Assembly (NCBI GenBank): GCA_934643435.1
Contig: CAKUCJ010000007.1
Coordinates: 1-14,097 of the forward strand
Direction: 5' to 3'
Length of the DNA: 14,097 nt
Source: an uncultured Collinsella sp.
GTDB taxonomy: Bacteria > Actinomycetota > Coriobacteriia > Coriobacteriales > Coriobacteriaceae
The translations under genes were made by a program, and so were the position numbers. Under the pieces are notes generated by a model. That model made no database searches. It was not told the DNA's origin and saw nothing but the letters and a program-made list of their open reading frames with translations. Shown here piece by piece: positions 5,830-13,893 of this stretch. The first letter of the stretch is position 1; each line of letters starts with the position of its first letter.

Positions 5830-6582
5830 ATGACCGTAAAACAGACAGCTGGCCACGATGCACTGGGCGAGTTCGCCCCCGAGTTCGCGCACCTTAACGA
5901 CGATACTCTTTTTGGCGAGATCTGGAATCGCTGGGCGCAGCTGCCGCTCAAGCTACGCAGCATCGTTACCGTGAGCACCCTGATCGGTAAGGGCATTACG
6001 GATAGCTCGCTTAAGTACCACCTGACCAGCGCCCGCCAAAATGGCGTGACGCGCGAGGAAATGGCCGAGCTGCTCACCCATGCCGCTTTCTACGCCGGCT
6101 GGCCCAACGCCTGGGCCGCCTTCAACATGGCAAAGGAAGTCTATGCCGACGATACCGCGCGTACCGATGGTCACGGCTGCTTCTTTGGACTCGGCGAGCC
6201 CAACGTGGCCTTTGGCAAGTATTTCATCGGCCAGAGCTATCTTAAGGCGCTCACGGACCCCGACGACTACCTGCCCATCCATAACGTGACGTTTGAGCCG
6301 GGCTGCCGCAACAACTGGCATATCCACCACGCAAGCAAGGGCGGTGGCCAGGTGCTCGTCTGCGTTGACGGCGAGGGCTGGTACCAGGAAGAGGGCAAAC
6401 CCGCGCAGCGCCTGCATCCCGGCGATATCGTCGAGATCCCGGCAAACGTCAAGCACTGGCACGGCGCCGCGGCCGACTGCTGGTTCAGCCACCTGGCCTT
6501 TGAGTTCCCGGGCGAGGAAACCAGCAATGAATGGCTCGAGTCCGTGGACGATGAGGCTTTCAACGCATTAGACAATCACTAG
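5830..6582 (+). CDS. Carboxymuconolactone decarboxylase-cupin fusion protein
   Basis: The 250-residue protein joins two domains. Residues about 15-110 match the CMD/AhpD-like helical fold (HLNDDTLFGEIWNRW, RSIVTVSTLIGKG, EEMAELLTHAAFYAGWPNAW). The AhpD CXXC redox pair is absent, so this is not a peroxidase-reductase. Residues about 145-230 form a cupin with metal ligands H164 and H166 (NNWHIHH), Q174, and H209 or H211 (VKHWHG). Such fusions are common next to aldo/keto reductases in anaerobes and gut bacteria, but their reaction is mostly unproven. AAAGGAG overlaps the previous stop codon (5817-5823), giving tight coupling. A role in converting an aromatic or lactone-type intermediate is inferred from the neighbours only. 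Confidence 0.92.
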   Translation: MTVKQTAGHDALGEFAPEFAHLNDDTLFGEIWNRWAQLPLKLRSIVTVSTLIGKGITDSSLKYHLTSARQNGVTREEMAELLTHAAFYAGWPNAWAAFNMAKEVYADDTARTDGHGCFFGLGEPNVAFGKYFIGQSYLKALTDPDDYLPIHNVTFEPGCRNNWHIHHASKGGGQVLVCVDGEGWYQEEGKPAQRLHPGDIVEIPANVKHWHGAAADCWFSHLAFEFPGEETSNEWLESVDDEAFNALDNH

Positions 6583-6594
6583 AAAGGAACAACC

Positions 6595-7443
6595 ATGGAC
6601 TACATCACCCTCAACAACGACGTCAAGATGCCCCAGGTGGGCTTGGGCACCTTCCTGCTCACGCCCGACGACGCACAGCCGTCCGTCACCTACGCTCTGG
6701 ACAACGGCTACGAGCTCATCGATACCGCCAACGCCTACGTCAACGAGCGCGCCGTGGGCCGCGGCATGCGCGACTCCAGCCGCTCTCGCGAGCAAATCTT
6801 CCTCGAGACCAAGCTCTGGCCGTGCTTCTATGAGTCCGACACCGCCGTGGACGAAACGCTTGAGCGTCTGGGCTGCGATTACATCGACCTTATGATCCTT
6901 CACCAGCCCGCAGGTGATTACGTGGCCGGCTACGCCAAGCTCGAGGCAGCCTACAAGGCAGGCAAGCTGCGCTCCATCGGCATCTCCAACTTCAATCAGT
7001 CCGAGATCGAGAATCTGCTCGCCCACTGCGAGGTTATGCCCGCCCTTATCCAGGTGGAGTGCCACCCCTACTTCCCGCAGACCGAGCTCAAGGCGCTGCT
7101 GGACAAGTACGGCATCGTGCTTCAGGCCTGGTATCCGCTCGGCGGCCGCGACAACAAGGTCATCCTCGAGGAGCCCGTCGTTCGCGAGCTTGCCGCCAAG
7201 TACGGCAAGACCCCGGCCCAGGTTATCATGCGCTGGCATGTCCAGCAGGGCAACGTCGTAATCCCCGGCTCCAAGACGCCGTCGCACATTGCCGACAACA
7301 TCAACATCTTCGACTTTGAACTCACCGACGAGGACATGGCGCAGATGGCAACCCTCAATCACGGCAAGCCCTTCTACGAGCGCACGGCCGAGAAACTCGC
7401 GTTCTACAGCACCTGGCATCCCGACGTCGAGGGTCAAAAGTAA
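6595..7443 (+). CDS. Aldo/keto reductase, 2,5-diketo-D-gluconate reductase-like (AKR5 type)
   Basis: The 282-residue protein is a typical short aldo/keto reductase: N terminus MDYITLNNDVKMPQVGLGTF, tetrad D43, Y48 (LIDTANAY), K73 (ETKLWP) and H103 (ILHQP), and the cofactor motif VVIPGSKTPSHI near residues 220-231. It is monomeric and NADPH-dependent in characterised relatives. AAAGGA (6583-6588) lies 6 nt before the ATG, and the gene starts 12 nt after the decarboxylase/cupin gene. Two reductases of different subfamilies in one operon suggest either successive steps or a broad carbonyl-detoxification capacity. Confidence 0.93.
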   Translation: MDYITLNNDVKMPQVGLGTFLLTPDDAQPSVTYALDNGYELIDTANAYVNERAVGRGMRDSSRSREQIFLETKLWPCFYESDTAVDETLERLGCDYIDLMILHQPAGDYVAGYAKLEAAYKAGKLRSIGISNFNQSEIENLLAHCEVMPALIQVECHPYFPQTELKALLDKYGIVLQAWYPLGGRDNKVILEEPVVRELAAKYGKTPAQVIMRWHVQQGNVVIPGSKTPSHIADNINIFDFELTDEDMAQMATLNHGKPFYERTAEKLAFYSTWHPDVEGQK

Positions 7444-7469
7444 ATACGAAAGGCTAGAAGCAAACTCTT

Positions 7470-8843
7470 ATGGCACAATCGAACACCAGCATCGACATCC
7501 TTCACGGTTCGCTGTGGCGCGATATCCCGTTGTTCGCATTACCTGTCGCCATCACCGGCATTCTCGAGCAGCTTTCGAATCTCATCGACACCTTGATGAT
7601 CGGACACTTCTCACCCGACGGCGGAACGCTTGGTATGGCTGCCGTAGGCTCGACCACACCCATTGCGACCCTGCTCATCATGATGTTTGTCGGCCTCTCT
7701 TTGGGCGCGAACGTCACGATCGCGCATGCCGTAGGCGCCGGCAATCGAGATCGCGCGAATCGCTGTGCGCACACCGCCGTGGTTCTTGCGCTTCTTGGCG
7801 TCGTTGTGACCATCCTGATGGAGATCGCGAGCCGACCGCTTATGCAATGCCTGAGCGTGCCGCCCGAGATCTTTAATGATGCCCTTGTCTACCTGCGCGT
7901 GTATCTGTTGGGCATCCCGGCAATCCTATTATTTAACTTTGAAGCCGCCGTATTTCGAAGCGTTGGCGTAACGCGCATGCCGCTTATGGCACTTGCCATC
8001 TCGGCAGCGCTCAACGTCGTACTCGACGGCATCTTCGTAGCATTCTTGGGCTGGGGCGCTGCTGGTGTGGCGCTGGCCACCGTGCTGTGCTACATCGTAA
8101 GCTCCGGATTTCTCTTCACACGCCTCCTCAAAGCGGACGAGGCCATTCGCATCGATCCCAGGCGCCTACGCATCGACCGCGAATCGGTCACCAAAATCGT
8201 TCGCATCGGGCTTCCCGCAGGTATCCAGGGCAGTTTCTTTTCGCTGGCAAACATTCTCATCCAAACCTGTATTAACAGTCTGGGCGCTCAGGTCGTGGCT
8301 GCATCTTCTGCCGCACTTGCGCTGGAGTTTGTCTGCTACAGCCTGCTCAACTCGTTTAGCCAGGCATGCACCACGTTCGTGGGCCAAAACAATGGCGCAG
8401 GCAATCTGGGCCGCTGCAAAGACGTACTTAAGGTCGCCCTCATCGAAGACGCGATCATCACCGTCGTCATGATCGTACTGGTCGTATGGCAGGGACGTAC
8501 GATTTTGACGCTCTTCAGCTCGGATGCCGAGGTTCTCGATATCGCCTATGTGCGCGTGTGCACACTCTTCCCCGCCTACGTGTTTAGCATGGTGTACGAG
8601 AACATGTCCGGTTACCTGCGAGGATTTGGCATCTCGGCGCTGCCTTCGGCGCTCACGGCAATCGGCGTGTGCGGCACGCGCTTCTTTTGGGCTCTGGTCG
8701 TCTTTCCGGCACACCCCACGTTTGCCACCGTCATGCTTGCCTATCCGGTGAGCTTTAGCACAACGGCCCTGCTCATGGCCGGCGCACTCGCCTACTGCAG
8801 GCCCGCACAACAAGCCATGCACCTCAGCACGGCCACGTCGTAG
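7470..8843 (+). CDS. MATE-family multidrug efflux protein
   Basis: The 457-residue integral membrane protein has the MATE layout of twelve hydrophobic helices in two halves. The first half opens with SLWRDIPLFALPVAITGILEQ and a helix-2 region LIDTLMIGHF. The second half opens with VTKIVRIGLPAGIQGSFFSL. GAAVFRS-like and GAQVVAASSAALALE segments are consistent with the family. MATE proteins export cationic drugs or metabolites in exchange for Na+ or H+. It is the last gene of the operon, 26 nt after the second reductase, with only a weak ribosome site (AGAAG). Its position suggests export of a compound made or modified by the upstream enzymes. A hairpin terminator lies 33 nt past the stop. Confidence 0.93.
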   Translation: MAQSNTSIDILHGSLWRDIPLFALPVAITGILEQLSNLIDTLMIGHFSPDGGTLGMAAVGSTTPIATLLIMMFVGLSLGANVTIAHAVGAGNRDRANRCAHTAVVLALLGVVVTILMEIASRPLMQCLSVPPEIFNDALVYLRVYLLGIPAILLFNFEAAVFRSVGVTRMPLMALAISAALNVVLDGIFVAFLGWGAAGVALATVLCYIVSSGFLFTRLLKADEAIRIDPRRLRIDRESVTKIVRIGLPAGIQGSFFSLANILIQTCINSLGAQVVAASSAALALEFVCYSLLNSFSQACTTFVGQNNGAGNLGRCKDVLKVALIEDAIITVVMIVLVVWQGRTILTLFSSDAEVLDIAYVRVCTLFPAYVFSMVYENMSGYLRGFGISALPSALTAIGVCGTRFFWALVVFPAHPTFATVMLAYPVSFSTTALLMAGALAYCRPAQQAMHLSTATS

Positions 8844-8876
8844 CATTCTCGAAGCTGCGTCATAGCGCCCAAAAGC

Positions 8877-8909
8877 AAAGGGGACCGTCACGCGGCGGCC
8901 CCCTTTCTT
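8877..8909 (+). terminator. Terminator of the reductase-MATE operon
   Basis: AAAGGGG (8877-8883) pairs with CCCCTTT (8900-8906). An inner CCG/CGG stem is also possible, and a short pyrimidine tract, CTT, follows. It lies 33 nt after the MATE stop codon. Confidence 0.7.
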
Positions 8910-8917
8910 GCTATTCA

Positions 8918-8932
8918 TCCCTTTGTCACATT
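8918..8932. repeat. Single arm of the 31-bp palindrome
   Basis: The 15-mer tccctttgtcacatt matches the right arm of the palindrome at 3512-3542, but no left arm is present. It lies just past the operon terminator and looks like a remnant or half-element. Confidence 0.55.
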
Positions 8933-8975
8933 CTCCAGTCATCGGACGTAAAGAACGAACGCTCTATTGCTCATT

Positions 8976-8981
8976 TATACT
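8976..8981 (+). promoter_or_regulatory. Possible -10 element of the membrane protein gene
   Basis: TATACT lies in a locally AT-rich stretch of the 187-bp gap 8844-9030. No good -35 is seen 16-18 nt upstream (GAACGA at 8953). It would start transcription near 8988, which favours a translation start at 9013 or 9031 over the GTG at 8995. Confidence 0.3.
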
Positions 8982-9030
8982 CAAGGACACACGCGTGTCA
9001 CGGACAGAAGCGATGAGAGTCGAGGGCCCC

Positions 9031-10164
9031 ATGCAGCAGCTCAGCGAACAGGAAGCAAAACGTATCCAGCGGTACTGCACGTACCCCAAGATCGCAGCAG
9101 CCGCGCTCGTCATGGCGTTCGTAGCATGTCTGTTGATGCTGCCGCTTCAAATGATCAACGATATTGCGTTTCACCAAAAGGAGTTCCAGCCGGCGGGAAT
9201 TTATACGGCCATTGCGCTCACCGCAATCGAGCTCGCCATCTTTTGCTACTGTGCGCTGGCACCACGCTTTGGAATGCAGGGCAAGCAGTGGAAAGAGCTG
9301 CAGAACAGGCTCGCAGTAGCCCAAACCAACAAAGACCGTTCCGCAGAGGTTGCCGGCGTGCTCGCCGCGCAGGCCGCCGGTCGGCTTCTCAAGGGCAGCG
9401 ATAACGATGCCGCGCGCAACCTGGGCGGCGCCGCAGAGATTGCCGGCGCCGTAGGGGCAGTCGCCACTGCGGCAGACGTGCTGGCCGAAACCTCGAGCAA
9501 TGCCGAAGCCATGGCAAACGCATACGGCGTTGCGATTCCGAGCGCCAAAAAGCAGATTATCGCCCTCATTGCTGTGCCCGCCATCGTGCTACTCGGTGTC
9601 TACATCCCTCAGTTCGTTCAGGGCAATAGCGAGCTTCAAGCAAGGAAGGCAATCGCCGCCGAGCAGCTGGCCATTGCGCAAAACGCATTGGGGCCCGTGT
9701 GCGAACGCATCGCGGCAGACGACCCATACGAGTCATACCACGACTACGGCTATCGCATCATCGGCTATCTGCGCGATAACGACCTCGACGCCCAGGCAGC
9801 CTATGTCTACCTCACTTTTGATGCGGACGGCATGCTCACGGATGTCGACTACACCAGTCAAATCGATCCCAAGGCAAGTCTTGCGGACAACCTCGCAGGC
9901 GTCGAGCAAGATATCGCAACGCTCTGCGAACCGCTCAACGGGCTGGATATTTCTGTTGCAACTCCAAGCCTCCTTACAACATGCAGCCTATCAGATAAAT
10001 TTAAGCAGGCGTTTTTGGCCGGCTCCCCGTACGAAGGAATCAGCCTCAAGACAGAGGACGACTCCATAAAGTCGTACTACACCTTTGACACCGAGCCCGA
10101 GGAAGAGTTCGACAAATACACGCACCCAGAAATTAGCCTTATGCTCTCCGCAAAGAAAAGCTAG
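9031..10164 (+). CDS. Membrane protein of unknown function with three predicted helices
   Basis: The 377-residue protein is not one I recognise. From the ATG at 9031 it has a cytoplasmic N terminus (MQQLSEQEAKR), hydrophobic helices at about 21-43 and 56-78, an Ala/Gly-rich linker (about 105-165, with GGAAEIAGAVGAVATAADV), a third helix at about 175-196, and an acidic C-terminal domain of about 180 residues that would face outside. The linker may pack as amphipathic helices. Other in-frame starts are an ATG at 9013 and a GTG at 8995; the GTG has AAGGA at 8983-8987 and a 7-nt spacer. The 9031 choice rests on GAGGG (9022-9026) and the possible -10 at 8976, and it is uncertain. It converges on the ABC exporter gene; the intervening gap holds two palindromic elements. 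Confidence 0.82.
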   Translation: MQQLSEQEAKRIQRYCTYPKIAAAALVMAFVACLLMLPLQMINDIAFHQKEFQPAGIYTAIALTAIELAIFCYCALAPRFGMQGKQWKELQNRLAVAQTNKDRSAEVAGVLAAQAAGRLLKGSDNDAARNLGGAAEIAGAVGAVATAADVLAETSSNAEAMANAYGVAIPSAKKQIIALIAVPAIVLLGVYIPQFVQGNSELQARKAIAAEQLAIAQNALGPVCERIAADDPYESYHDYGYRIIGYLRDNDLDAQAAYVYLTFDADGMLTDVDYTSQIDPKASLADNLAGVEQDIATLCEPLNGLDISVATPSLLTTCSLSDKFKQAFLAGSPYEGISLKTEDDSIKSYYTFDTEPEEEFDKYTHPEISLMLSAKKS

Positions 10165-10211
10165 GGGCTTACACTCCGGTTGTCACACGCAAGCAGCGTC
10201 ATCATATTGAA

Positions 10212-10365
10212 GGTGAATGCTTTTCCCGAGAAGTGAACGACCGTTTTTGGACCCCCGAAGCACCGACATTTTTAGACGCCAAAACCGCAGGAAACCGCGT
10301 TCAAAAAGTGCCGATGCTTCGAGGGTCCATTTTGGCTCGTTCACTTCTCGGAAAAGTATTAGACC
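10212..10365. repeat. 154-nt imperfect palindrome, MITE-like or long hairpin element
   Basis: The outer arms read cttttcccgagaagtgaacg (10220-10239) and, inverted, cttttccgagaagtgaacg (from 10356 down). Homology continues inward through ggaccc, cgaagca and ttttt blocks to about 10278 and 10298, with one internal mismatch patch and a 19-nt apex (10279-10297). By eye the arms are roughly 80% alike over about 60 nt. Outer bases ggt...acc extend the pairing. I see no open frame of note and no clear target-site duplication. It lies between convergent genes and could also act as a bidirectional terminator. Confidence 0.7.
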
Positions 10366-10385
10366 CCGATTTTGCAAGGGTCTCA

Positions 10386-10416
10386 ATGTGCCAAAGAAAC
10401 TGTCCCTCTGTCACAT
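10386..10416. repeat. 31-bp palindrome, degenerate copy
   Basis: The arms atgtgccaaagaaa and ccctctgtcacat keep the length and outer bases of the perfect copy at 3512-3542 but carry several mismatches in the inner stem. Its last base overlaps the TAA stop (10418-10416) of the ABC exporter gene, so it sits at the 3' end of a minus-strand gene as the 3512 copy does. Confidence 0.65.
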
Positions 10417-13400
10417 TATTCCGAGCGCAGGGCCTCCACGGGGTCTTTCTTGGATGCGCTGCGGGCTGGCAGCAGGCCGGCGACGACCGTCAGCACCACC
10501 GAAATCGCGATGAGCACCAGTGCATCTTGCACGGGAAGGCTCATCAGGTTGGGTACTTGCTTGGTCGCAAGAGCCCAAGCATTGACCGGGAAGCTCACGA
10601 GCACCACGACAACGATGGCAAAAACACCAGCGATAAGACCTTCGATAAAGGTCTCGGCATTGAACACGTTAGCCACGTTGCGTTTCGATGCACCGATCGC
10701 GCGCAGGATGCCGATCTCCTTTTTGCGCTCCAGCACGCTGATGTAGGTGATGATGCCGATCATGATGGAGCTCACGACCAGGCTGATGCTCACGAATGCG
10801 ATGAGCACCAAGCTGATGGTGTTCACGATATCGGTCACCGAGCCCATGATGATGCCCATGTAGTCGGTATACGAGATGGCCTGCTCATCATGTCCGGCAG
10901 CTTTGACTTGCTCGTTGTATGCATCGATATGGTCGAGCACGCGCTCCTTTGCCTCAAAGTCGCGCGGGAAGATCTTGACCGAGATGGGGTCGGCCTCATC
11001 GGCGTAGCCCAACGTGGTCAGGTTGTTGTCATAGGTGAGCTGCGACGCCTTGGCATAGCTCATCATGAGCGAGCTCAGGTCCTCGGCGTCCATGTTGAAG
11101 TGGATAGCGCGGGCAAAAGCGGTGGCATCCACGTGCATAGCGCTCGCCAGGTTGGCAAAGCTCGACGACATCCGTGTTGCCATCTGATTCATGAGTCCCG
11201 CCGCGCCCGCTTTGAGCTGCGCCGATACCGTCGTCGCGATTTGGTCGCTAATCGTCTTCATCACCTGGCCCATCGCCTGCTGCAAGTAAGGAGCCAGCTG
11301 CTTTTGCACGTAGTCGGCCATGGCCTGCTGCAAACGCTCGGCCAGAGCATCGCCACCGAGCGCCTTGAGCTGCGCCAAGCACTGCTGCGCCGCGGTATCG
11401 TTCTCGAGATATGCCGAAAACGCGGCAGCGAGCTTCGATGCATCTTTAAGGTCCTCGGGCGTCAGGGCCTTAAACTGATCCGACTGCATAAAGCCCGTGA
11501 ACAGCTGGTTGGCAAGCGTGCCCACCTGCTGCATTTGCTCGGGCGTGAGCTCCAATCCATCGAAGACGCCCGAGAAATCCGGGGTCGGCGCCTTGGCCAT
11601 AATGTCAGTAAAGTCGACATTCTGCCCAACGCCCGAAAGATCGATATCCAATCCGGACAGGTCAATGCCCGAAAGATCCATGCCACCGGCAACACCCGAA
11701 AGCGCCGATGTATCGAACGAGAACGCACTCTTGAGCGCCGCCTCGTCCACGCTGAACATACTGCTCAAGTCAACGCCCTGCTTGGCCTCACCTCGCAGCT
11801 CATCGAACGACTTGCCGGTAAAGACATCCGTCTCGGGGTGAGCTAGCTGCTCCTGCACGATCTGCGAATCGGCCGCGCGCTCCATAAGCTGACGCGTCAA
11901 CGCGTGCGTGTAGGCAATGCCCGGGGACAACGCACTGGCATTGGCCGTCTCGTTGGGTCGCACCACGCCCACAATGCGCACGTCAATGCCGTCGGCAACC
12001 TTGGCAGACATATAGTCGGTATCGTTAGACATATCGGTCCATATGCCGGTCTCATCGTTTTTGCGATAGGCATCTGCCGGCGACAGCACCTTAAACGTGG
12101 TCGAAAGCGCATCGTCGTAGGTAAAGTCGGTTCCGGTCTCGGGCGCCTCCACCCCACCGTCGGCCGACATGGCGCTATTGACCAAATCATTGAGCTCATC
12201 AATATCCAGCGCGCCGATGCTGTAGAGTGTGTAGTCGCCCACTGTGCCGCGGCTCGAAAGCACCATCACTGCCTCGTTGGCAGATGTGGGCCAATGACCG
12301 GCGACGACATCGTACTGGCTGTCGAGCAGGGCCTGATCGTCGATCATCTCGTTAAAGACCGAGGTGCCCATGGAATCCATACTCACCGTCGCCGCCGAGC
12401 TCGCGCCGCCGCTCATGGCCTCGGTCATAGCGTTGGGCACCAGCCGGACTGGCTTCTCATCGCCCTTGCCCTCGCGATAAACAACCGGCGTCACGCCATA
12501 ACCATACTGAATGGCATTGATCTCTTTGTCGATGCCGTCGCCGCCGTCATCGAGCCACGCCTTGAAGCTCGTCATATCATTGGACTTAACGCTGGCAAAC
12601 ATATCCTTTACGGCCGTGACCACGGGAATCTTGCCGCTTCCCTTGGCTTTGCCGCCGGAGTTGTCGGACGAATCCTCGCCCGTGGACGCGTCATCATCCG
12701 TAGTCCCCTGCCCGCCCATCATGGACGACAGGTCGTAATCCTGCTTGGAAATGGTAAGCGGGTAGCTCGAGAGCGTATCCTCCTCGACCTTTTTGATGTA
12801 GTTGTTCACGCCGTTGGAGAGCGCCAGAATCGCCGCGATGCCGATAATGCCAATCGAGCCCGCAAAAGCCGTCATGGCCGTACGGCCTTTCTTGGTCATG
12901 AGGTTGCGGGCAGAAAGGCCCAGCGCCGTTACAAAGCTCATCGAGGTTCTGCGCGTGGGCTTGGCCTCGCGGCGCGCAGCCTCAGCGACATCGAAGGGAT
13001 CGGAATCGTCGGTGATCTTGCCGTCCGCCAGGCTGACGATGCGCGTGGCGTAACGGCACGCCAGCTCGGGATTATGCGTAACCATGATGACCAAACGGTC
13101 GCGTGCCACTTCTTTGAGCAAGTCCATGACCTGCATGGATGTCGTAGAGTCCAAGGCGCCGGTCGGCTCGTCGGCCAGCACAATCTCGGGATCGTTGATC
13201 AGAGCACGGGCAATGGCCACGCGCTGCATCTGTCCGCCCGAAAGCTGGCTCGGGCGCTTGTTCACATGCTCGCCCAGGCCAACTGCCTCAAGCGCCTCGC
13301 GCGCACGCTGACAACGCTCGGCATGGCCCACACCCGTAAGCGTAAGCGCCAGCTCCACGTTTTCCAAGATAGTCTGGTGCGGAATGAGGTTATAGCTCTG

Positions 13401-13667
13401 GAACACAAAGCCGATGCGGTTGTTGCGGTAGGCATCCCAATCGCGGTCGCGGAAATCCTTGGTCGAAATGCCGTCGATGAGCAGGTCGCCAGAATCAAAG
13501 TGATCGAGTCCGCCAATAACGTTGAGCATCGTGGTTTTGCCCGAACCCGATGGGCCCAAAATGGCCACGAACTCGTTATCGCGAAAGGAGAGGCTCACAT
13601 TATCGAGCGCCACCTGTGTAAACGACTGCGTGACGTACCTTTTGCAAATATCTTTGAGCTCCAGCAT
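10416..13667 (-). CDS. MacB-like ABC exporter, ATPase-permease fusion with very large extracytoplasmic domain
   Basis: The 1083-residue protein begins with a complete ABC ATPase: Walker A GPSGSGKT (38-45), Q-loop FVFQSYN (88-93), signature LSGGQ (142-146), Walker B IVLADEP (162-168) and switch His in VTHNP. The permease part is FtsX/MacB-like: one helix at about 264-285, an extracytoplasmic region of roughly 645 residues, then three C-terminal helices with the cytoplasmic [17 protein letters not shown] motif and the ending [11 protein letters not shown]. The outer region contains a Ser/Thr/Asp-rich stretch, DLSG repeats near 662-680 and a long helical, Gln/Ala-rich section (about 700-880). 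The ATG at 13667 begins the ATPase (MLELKDI) with AGAGG 9 nt upstream; the frame is open to 13847, but that extension is not ATPase-like. Known relatives export peptides or lipids or work mechanically on the envelope; the cargo is unknown. Confidence 0.93.
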   Translation of the reverse strand: MLELKDICKRYVTQSFTQVALDNVSLSFRDNEFVAILGPSGSGKTTMLNVIGGLDHFDSGDLLIDGISTKDFRDRDWDAYRNNRIGFVFQSYNLIPHQTILENVELALTLTGVGHAERCQRAREALEAVGLGEHVNKRPSQLSGGQMQRVAIARALINDPEIVLADEPTGALDSTTSMQVMDLLKEVARDRLVIMVTHNPELACRYATRIVSLADGKITDDSDPFDVAEAARREAKPTRRTSMSFVTALGLSARNLMTKKGRTAMTAFAGSIGIIGIAAILALSNGVNNYIKKVEEDTLSSYPLTISKQDYDLSSMMGGQGTTDDDASTGEDSSDNSGGKAKGSGKIPVVTAVKDMFASVKSNDMTSFKAWLDDGGDGIDKEINAIQYGYGVTPVVYREGKGDEKPVRLVPNAMTEAMSGGASSAATVSMDSMGTSVFNEMIDDQALLDSQYDVVAGHWPTSANEAVMVLSSRGTVGDYTLYSIGALDIDELNDLVNSAMSADGGVEAPETGTDFTYDDALSTTFKVLSPADAYRKNDETGIWTDMSNDTDYMSAKVADGIDVRIVGVVRPNETANASALSPGIAYTHALTRQLMERAADSQIVQEQLAHPETDVFTGKSFDELRGEAKQGVDLSSMFSVDEAALKSAFSFDTSALSGVAGGMDLSGIDLSGLDIDLSGVGQNVDFTDIMAKAPTPDFSGVFDGLELTPEQMQQVGTLANQLFTGFMQSDQFKALTPEDLKDASKLAAAFSAYLENDTAAQQCLAQLKALGGDALAERLQQAMADYVQKQLAPYLQQAMGQVMKTISDQIATTVSAQLKAGAAGLMNQMATRMSSSFANLASAMHVDATAFARAIHFNMDAEDLSSLMMSYAKASQLTYDNNLTTLGYADEADPISVKIFPRDFEAKERVLDHIDAYNEQVKAAGHDEQAISYTDYMGIIMGSVTDIVNTISLVLIAFVSISLVVSSIMIGIITYISVLERKKEIGILRAIGASKRNVANVFNAETFIEGLIAGVFAIVVVVLVSFPVNAWALATKQVPNLMSLPVQDALVLIAISVVLTVVAGLLPARSASKKDPVEALRSE

Positions 13668-13737
13668 GGACGGCAACCTCTCCCCCGCGGACGCACTCGC
13701 CCGCTCTCCCGCCGTTCGTATTCGACGCGTTTGTCCT

Positions 13738-13766
13738 ACTCTATCCCCATTTTTTGCTGGTACCAG
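13738..13766 (-). promoter_or_regulatory. Possible promoter and palindromic site upstream of the ABC exporter
   Basis: On the minus strand a TAGAGT (13743-13738) is a possible -10 with CTGGTA 17 nt upstream, both weak. A perfect 10-bp palindrome CTGGTACCAG (13757-13766) overlaps the -35 and could be an operator. An A-tract lies between them. The call is tentative. Confidence 0.25.
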
Positions 13767-13789
13767 TGAGGAATGTAACGAAGCGCGCC

Positions 13790-13831
13790 AAAAAACGAAC
13801 GGGACGGCACGCCACACAGCGCACCGTCCCG
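13790..13831 (-). terminator. Rho-independent terminator of the thioredoxin-like gene
   Basis: Read on the minus strand, CGGGACGG (13831-13824) pairs perfectly with CCGTCCCG (13807-13800) around a 16-nt loop. GTTCG and six Ts (13795-13790) follow. It lies about 60 nt past the stop of the gene at the right edge and insulates the ABC exporter gene from it. Confidence 0.75.
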
Positions 13832-13846
13832 CACACAACATCGACA

Positions 13847-13877
13847 ATGTGACAAAGGGACTGTCACTTTGTCACAT
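13847..13877. repeat. 31-bp palindrome, near-perfect copy
   Basis: Arms atgtgacaaaggga and tcactttgtcacat pair with a single mismatch around ctg. It begins 16 nt past the stop of the thioredoxin-like gene and lies before that gene's T-run terminator. Confidence 0.8.
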
Positions 13878-13893
13878 TACGTGTACTCAGCCT

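Noticed and set aside
8908..8994. Start at ATG 8908 for the membrane protein
   Set aside because: It overlaps the tail of the operon terminator and the half palindrome; later starts have better ribosome sites.
10233..13769. Two long plus-strand frames of 537 and 621 residues
   Set aside because: Both lie antisense to the ABC exporter, whose ATPase and FtsX motifs are unmistakable. Their translations are His/Arg-rich with no domain.
13668..13847. 60-residue N-terminal extension of the ABC exporter
   Set aside because: It would cross the palindrome and terminator of the neighbouring gene, and it is not ATPase-like; the ATPase starts at MLELKDI.
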